In this document: positions 4,288 through 8,010 of the stretch, piece by piece
Numbering within the stretch: the first letter of the stretch is position 1
How the letters are laid out: every line of letters starts with the position of its first letter
Source of the DNA: an uncultured Lachnospiraceae bacterium
GTDB lineage: Bacteria > Bacillota > Clostridia > Lachnospirales > Lachnospiraceae
Assembly (NCBI GenBank): GCA_900555195.1
Contig: USKC01000135.1
Coordinates: 1-8,010 of the forward strand
Direction of reading: 5' to 3'
DNA: 8,010 nucleotides
The notes under the pieces: generated by a model
The model's database searches: none
Told to the model about the DNA's origin: nothing
Seen by the model: only the letters and a program-made list of their open reading frames with translations
Translations under genes and position numbers: made by a program

Positions 4288-7200
4288 TCATTCCAACGGC
4301 TTGAAGATCCCTTCTGCCATCCATTCCGTCATCCGATACTGTTCCAGCAGTTCCTGCGCCTCCGAGCGGTCTCCCACAAGCCAGGCGGACAGGATCGCAT
4401 TCAGTCTTCCATACCTGCTTTCCCTGGCATATAAGCCGCTCTCTCCCATCTTCAATTCTCCGCTGTCCAGATATCCGCCGTCCTCTCCGGCAGCGGTAAT
4501 ATAATACTGCAGGCTCTCACCCGCAAAGAGTACAAATCCGGCAACATAGATCCCTGCATAGATATGCTGCATTTCAAGCGCGCGCATTTCCTCTTTCGCA
4601 TGCCCGTCCACTCTGACGATCCGATAGTGAATCACAACCGGCTGCTCCTGCCTTCCCTTATAGACCACCATGGTCTTATCCAGCAGCGCCCAGGCGCCTT
4701 CCAGAATATCCGCATATTCCTGAAAAAGAGGGAGCGCAATATTCTCAGCCAACAGCCTGTCTCCAAACATCTGGATCTGCTGATCCACTTCCGGACTGCG
4801 CTCATCCCTGTGCCTGGAATAATAATCCAGATAGGCCAGGGCACACATATCGCTCAGCTTCTCCCCGCGGCGAAGCGCTCTGCCTATATCTTTCAGAACG
4901 TAGGCATCCATCTCCTCCCCTTCCATCAGATACAGACCGCTGCATTTGTGCAGGAATGCCGCCTCCAGCTCCGCCTTGCCGCCCTCCGCCAGATAGCGTT
5001 TCAGCAGCCCGGAACGCTTCATCACATCATCCCCCACATAGAGCAGCCGAATTAAAATCCTTTGCGTCAGGCTGTATGTATCCACAGCGAAATTCTCCGC
5101 CGCCTCTCTGATCTCCAGCATTTTTTCACTTGGCCCTGCATAGTTGCGCACCAGATACTGCAGCACATAGCTGTCATACTTTCCGCGCTCATAGGCGCTG
5201 CAGACCAGACAGGTCAGACGCTTTTCATCCGTATGAAGGCCGTTTTCCAGAAGCCTGCTGCCAAGGCGCAGCAGAACTTTCTCATCCACCCGATCCAGAT
5301 CCGCCCCGTCCAGCCATTCATATGCCTTCTCGTAGAAACCGCGCAGGATCAGATACCCGGCCGTTTCATATAAAAGCGCGCCTTCCATCTGTCCTTTCTG
5401 CAGTTCTTCCAGTAGCATATCCATCTCTTCCATCTGGTCATGGGCGTCATAATAGCGCAGAAGCGCGATGCGGATGGAACGGGCGAAAGCCGGAAGGATC
5501 TCTTCTCTCTGTGCCAGATATCTCAGCCGCGGCAGGTTCTTCTGCGTTACCTGAATCTTACCGCGCCCATTCTCGCAGCAGTACAAATCAAAGCCCAGCA
5601 CGCCTTCCACATGGGGTTCCAGCTTTTTGATGCAGGGACCAGGTACAATCAGGCAGGTCAGGGTAAAGGGGATGGTCTGCGCCGTACGGTTCTTCTGTCC
5701 GTCTTCCAGAAACACTTCATAGTCCCGGTCGTAGATTGCCACATAGGCCCTGCCGTTCTCCACAGGATAGACCTGTTCTTCCCGCAGCCTCGTATGCACC
5801 ACCACCGCCTGGCGGATCCCGTCGTCCTCACAGTCCAGCTGCTGCCAGAAAAGCAGAGGCGCAAGCTGCCTGCAATTATCTTCCGTGAGCAGACGTTCTT
5901 CCAGCACATTCTGATACAGATATGCCAGATCCCGGCTCATTCTTCCCCGATAAAGCTGCTGCAGGACGAACCGTTCCATTTGTCCCCGATAGGACAGATA
6001 CAGTTCCTGGTACTCCTGCCGGTGTCTGCACAGATACGCGTACAGATACGCGCAGCGATCTTGATCCAGATTGCTCTGATAGGCAAAATACATCAACACG
6101 ATCCGGGGGATCTCCACCTCTTTCTCCAGATCCACCGACATCATGAAATATTCATAGAGCCGTGTCACGCGCAGTTCCTGTTCCACTCCCAGCCTGTACC
6201 ACTCATAATATGCAGGCCCGCTTTTATTCCCTTTAATCAGAAGGGAACAGATTGCCTGCAGGATCTCAGACGTCGGATTTTGCTCATAGCAGGAACGCAG
6301 CACTTCAAACAGCGGCTGCCTGTAATATTTCTCCTTTTCCGCCAGATAGGCCACATGTCCCGCCAGATCTGCCGAGAGGATGCCGCACCTTGCTCCGAAA
6401 TGCAAAAGCTGCAGTTCATAGGTGTCCAGCTTCATCATCAGCGTCGGCGCCAGATTAACAAGGTTGACCGCCTCCAGGTACAGCACCGGGCTGGTTCCCC
6501 CTCTCTGAAACTGTTCTTCCAGGAACATCCATTTCTGAGAAGCGCTTCTTCTGAGGGAAGGCGACAGAAACAGCTGCAGCCAGGCGATGCGCCAGCTGTC
6601 CCGATACATCCTGTGCATCTCTTCCACCTGAAGGATCACTTCCGACATGAAGCCCTCCTCCTGCCGGTAAAGGCTGGACAGATACAGATAATAGCAATAC
6701 AATTCCGGCCCTTCCCCTTTTGGAGTGATCTCGAGTTCCTTCAGGATCCGGCCCGCCTCCGTATAGCGTTCCTCCGTGATCAAAAGATGCGCCAGGTACA
6801 TCCGCACCTCAGGGGCCTTGCTGTCCAGACGGCGCATCCGATCCAACACCTCAGCCGTACGCGCCCGCCAGGCTACCGTCCCCAACTTTTTCATCTTCAT
6901 ATCCTGGTAGAGCTTCACCAGTTCTACCGTCATCCGCTTCATTTCCTGCCGTCTGCCGCCGCTTTGGAGCCCTTCTCCCGTTCCGGCCTGACTCCGTATG
7001 CGGTATCCCACATTACTCGCGCAAACCCGGATCTCCTGCTTCCCTCCCGCATAGGCAAACAGGATACGTCCGAAGTTCTTGCCTCCATGCAGGGCTTCCC
7101 TTCTGATAAAAACAGGAAATGAACATTGATTGCCCAGGAAATCTTCCTCCCGCAGCGTCTGTTTTTCCACGGACAAAAAATCGCCTTCCACCGTAACATC

Positions 7201-7890
7201 CAGCCGCGTATATCCCCAGCCCGTCCGCATGATCCGCACCGTCTCGCACAGCTGTTCCTGCTTTCTGCCATCCTTTGCAGCGTTCACCACCACGTCTCTG
7301 ATCGGAAAGGAATATTCCACAGGAGGCTTCTTCTGGGCCGTTACCAGAAATTCTTCCATATTCTGTTCCTGTCCGGGATACCTGGACAGTCCGCGGTAAA
7401 GGTTCCTGTATTTTCTGTCCGCTCCGCCAAGCAGCCTGATAAAGGAAGGAGAATAAAACAGCTTCACCGCTTCCGGCCAGTTCTCTTTTGCCAGAGCCAC
7501 AAACTGAAAAAGGCTTCCTATCGGACCGTCCGGCCCTTCCACCTCCGCATGCAGCACCACCGCATGGAACGGGATCTCATATTCCCCCCATTCCGATACG
7601 ATCAAAAACTTCCCCCTTCTTTCCTCTCCCTCCCGCATGCCGCGGGCGTCGAAGCGGTAAGCGATCTGTTCCGATGTGCCTGAAAAAAAAGAGGTGAGGC
7701 ACGTTGCCCGCTCTTCCTGGCAGCTCACATAGCCTTCCACCGGCTCCCCCTCACTTCCGGATACGGTAAAAAAGCTTTCCCGCACCTCATCCTTCGCAAG
7801 CGCCAGGCCGATTTCCTCACAGGAGAACGTTAAAGAGCCTTTCCTTTCCCGCCAGCCGTCTTCAAAAATACGCGCGTATTCTGTTTCCAA
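4288..7890 (-). CDS. Large helical-repeat scaffold protein, DUF5717-like
   Basis: A 1200-aa protein of unknown function, first gene of the operon. The N-terminus has two beta-sandwich-like domains (about 14-115, with EWGEYEIPF; about 193-293, with GWGYTRLDVTVEGDFL and GKNFGRILFAY), joined by a helical stretch that includes YRNLYRGLSRYPGQ. Both resemble Ig-like domains. A glycine-rich linker (about 303-316) leads into a long helical solenoid resembling TPR/SEL1-type repeats (about 318-688). A beta segment (693-785), a second solenoid (788-1073), another beta segment (1081-1133) and a helical tail follow. No signal peptide, membrane segment or catalytic motif is seen. The frame extends to a TTG at 7971, but that codon has no ribosome binding site and lies about 6 nt from the predicted transcription start. 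The TTG at 7890-7888 sits behind a perfect AAGGAGGT and is preferred. The name DUF5717 is from memory; the family is typical of Lachnospiraceae. Confidence 0.87.
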   Translation of the reverse strand: METEYARIFEDGWRERKGSLTFSCEEIGLALAKDEVRESFFTVSGSEGEPVEGYVSCQEERATCLTSFFSGTSEQIAYRFDARGMREGEERRGKFLIVSEWGEYEIPFHAVVLHAEVEGPDGPIGSLFQFVALAKENWPEAVKLFYSPSFIRLLGGADRKYRNLYRGLSRYPGQEQNMEEFLVTAQKKPPVEYSFPIRDVVVNAAKDGRKQEQLCETVRIMRTGWGYTRLDVTVEGDFLSVEKQTLREEDFLGNQCSFPVFIRREALHGGKNFGRILFAYAGGKQEIRVCASNVGYRIRSQAGTGEGLQSGGRRQEMKRMTVELVKLYQDMKMKKLGTVAWRARTAEVLDRMRRLDSKAPEVRMYLAHLLITEERYTEAGRILKELEITPKGEGPELYCYYLYLSSLYRQEEGFMSEVILQVEEMHRMYRDSWRIAWLQLFLSPSLRRSASQKWMFLEEQFQRGGTSPVLYLEAVNLVNLAPTLMMKLDTYELQLLHFGARCGILSADLAGHVAYLAEKEKYYRQPLFEVLRSCYEQNPTSEILQAICSLLIKGNKSGPAYYEWYRLGVEQELRVTRLYEYFMMSVDLEKEVEIPRIVLMYFAYQSNLDQDRCAYLYAYLCRHRQEYQELYLSYRGQMERFVLQQLYRGRMSRDLAYLYQNVLEERLLTEDNCRQLAPLLFWQQLDCEDDGIRQAVVVHTRLREEQVYPVENGRAYVAIYDRDYEVFLEDGQKNRTAQTIPFTLTCLIVPGPCIKKLEPHVEGVLGFDLYCCENGRGKIQVTQKNLPRLRYLAQREEILPAFARSIRIALLRYYDAHDQMEEMDMLLEELQKGQMEGALLYETAGYLILRGFYEKAYEWLDGADLDRVDEKVLLRLGSRLLENGLHTDEKRLTCLVCSAYERGKYDSYVLQYLVRNYAGPSEKMLEIREAAENFAVDTYSLTQRILIRLLYVGDDVMKRSGLLKRYLAEGGKAELEAAFLHKCSGLYLMEGEEMDAYVLKDIGRALRRGEKLSDMCALAYLDYYSRHRDERSPEVDQQIQMFGDRLLAENIALPLFQEYADILEGAWALLDKTMVVYKGRQEQPVVIHYRIVRVDGHAKEEMRALEMQHIYAGIYVAGFVLFAGESLQYYITAAGEDGGYLDSGELKMGESGLYARESRYGRLNAILSAWLVGDRSEAQELLEQYRMTEWMAEGIFKPLE

Positions 7891-7897
7891 GTCCCTC

Positions 7898-7905
7898 ACC
7901 TCCTT
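7898..7905 (-). promoter_or_regulatory. Strong ribosome binding site that fixes a TTG start
   Basis: AAGGAGGT (7905-7898) lies 8 nt (counted from AGGAGG) before the TTG at 7890-7888. No ATG is available nearby in this frame. A near-perfect anti-16S match inside what would otherwise be coding sequence argues against the longer 1227-residue reading from the TTG at 7971. Confidence 0.75.
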
Positions 7906-7983
7906 CGCACCAATATAAGGCGCCCACAAATGGCGATGCCCGTTGTCGCGCCCCTTGTATTTCTTTCTCAAAGCATTACTATC

Positions 7984-7992
7984 AGTATACCA
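7984..7992 (-). promoter_or_regulatory. Extended -10 promoter of the three-gene operon
   Basis: The minus strand reads TGGTATACT (7992-7984): a TG dinucleotide, one base, then TATACT. The start would be near 7977, giving an 87-nt leader to the TTG at 7890. The -35 would fall at the window edge and cannot be judged; extended -10 promoters often need little of it. The operon could also be read from a gene further right, outside the window. Confidence 0.5.
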
Positions 7993-8010
7993 TCACCTTA
8001 GGAATTTCTG

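Noticed and set aside
5440..7122. A 560-codon rightward open frame opposite the DUF5717-like gene
   Set aside because: It is antisense to a continuous 1200-codon gene with a strong ribosome binding site; its His/Gln/Pro-rich product looks like a shadow translation.
7891..7971. A 27-codon N-terminal extension of the DUF5717-like gene from a TTG at 7971
   Set aside because: It has no ribosome binding site, lies almost at the predicted transcription start, and contains the strong AAGGAGGT that serves the start at 7890.

Overview
The window reads as chromosomal DNA of a low-to-mid-GC Firmicute, most likely a gut Lachnospiraceae (class Clostridia). The basis is strong AGGAGG-type ribosome binding sites, a clostridial Crp/Fnr regulator paired with a 4Fe-4S protein, and an operon whose two largest products I recognise from memory as the DUF5717 and DUF5716 families, which I know mainly from Lachnospiraceae. 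No database was consulted. No mobile element, tRNA, rRNA or CRISPR array is visible.

Left part (1-1955), a redox-type regulatory pair. A possible end of a rightward gene (1-42) is followed by a convergent intergenic stretch with a long hairpin (95-136). A leftward gene (191-955) encodes a two-part iron-sulfur protein: an N-terminal ferredoxin module and a C-terminal cysteine-containing domain. It is divergent from a Crp/Fnr-family regulator (1254-1955, rightward). The roughly 300-bp gap between them holds a perfect 18-bp palindrome (1157-1174). Its centre lies 41.5 bp upstream of the start predicted for the leftward promoter (the classic class II activator position), and it overlaps the best -35 candidate of the regulator's own promoter. 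The simplest model is that the regulator activates the iron-sulfur gene and limits its own expression. The iron-sulfur transcript would have a leader of about 170 nt with several inverted repeats and a candidate 50-codon GTG-started reading frame with a strong ribosome binding site.

Right part (2074-8010), a three-gene leftward operon. It starts from an extended -10 promoter near 7984-7992 and encodes, in order: a 1200-aa protein with two beta-sandwich-like N-terminal domains and a long helical-repeat body (DUF5717-like, 4288-7890); a 452-aa Hsp70/actin-fold protein with a degraded phosphate-2 loop (DUF5716-like, 2904-4262); and a 277-aa TPR-like helical protein (2074-2907). Spacing is 25 bp and then a 4-base stop/start overlap, so the three are probably co-translated and may work together. 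None has a signal peptide or membrane segment, so a cytoplasmic scaffold/chaperone-like assembly is the natural inference. I know of no assigned function. Two of the three genes begin with TTG codons behind near-perfect ribosome binding sites.

The regulator and the three-gene operon converge across 118 bp (1956-2073), where no convincing terminator was found. The long rightward open frames opposite the operon are antisense shadows.
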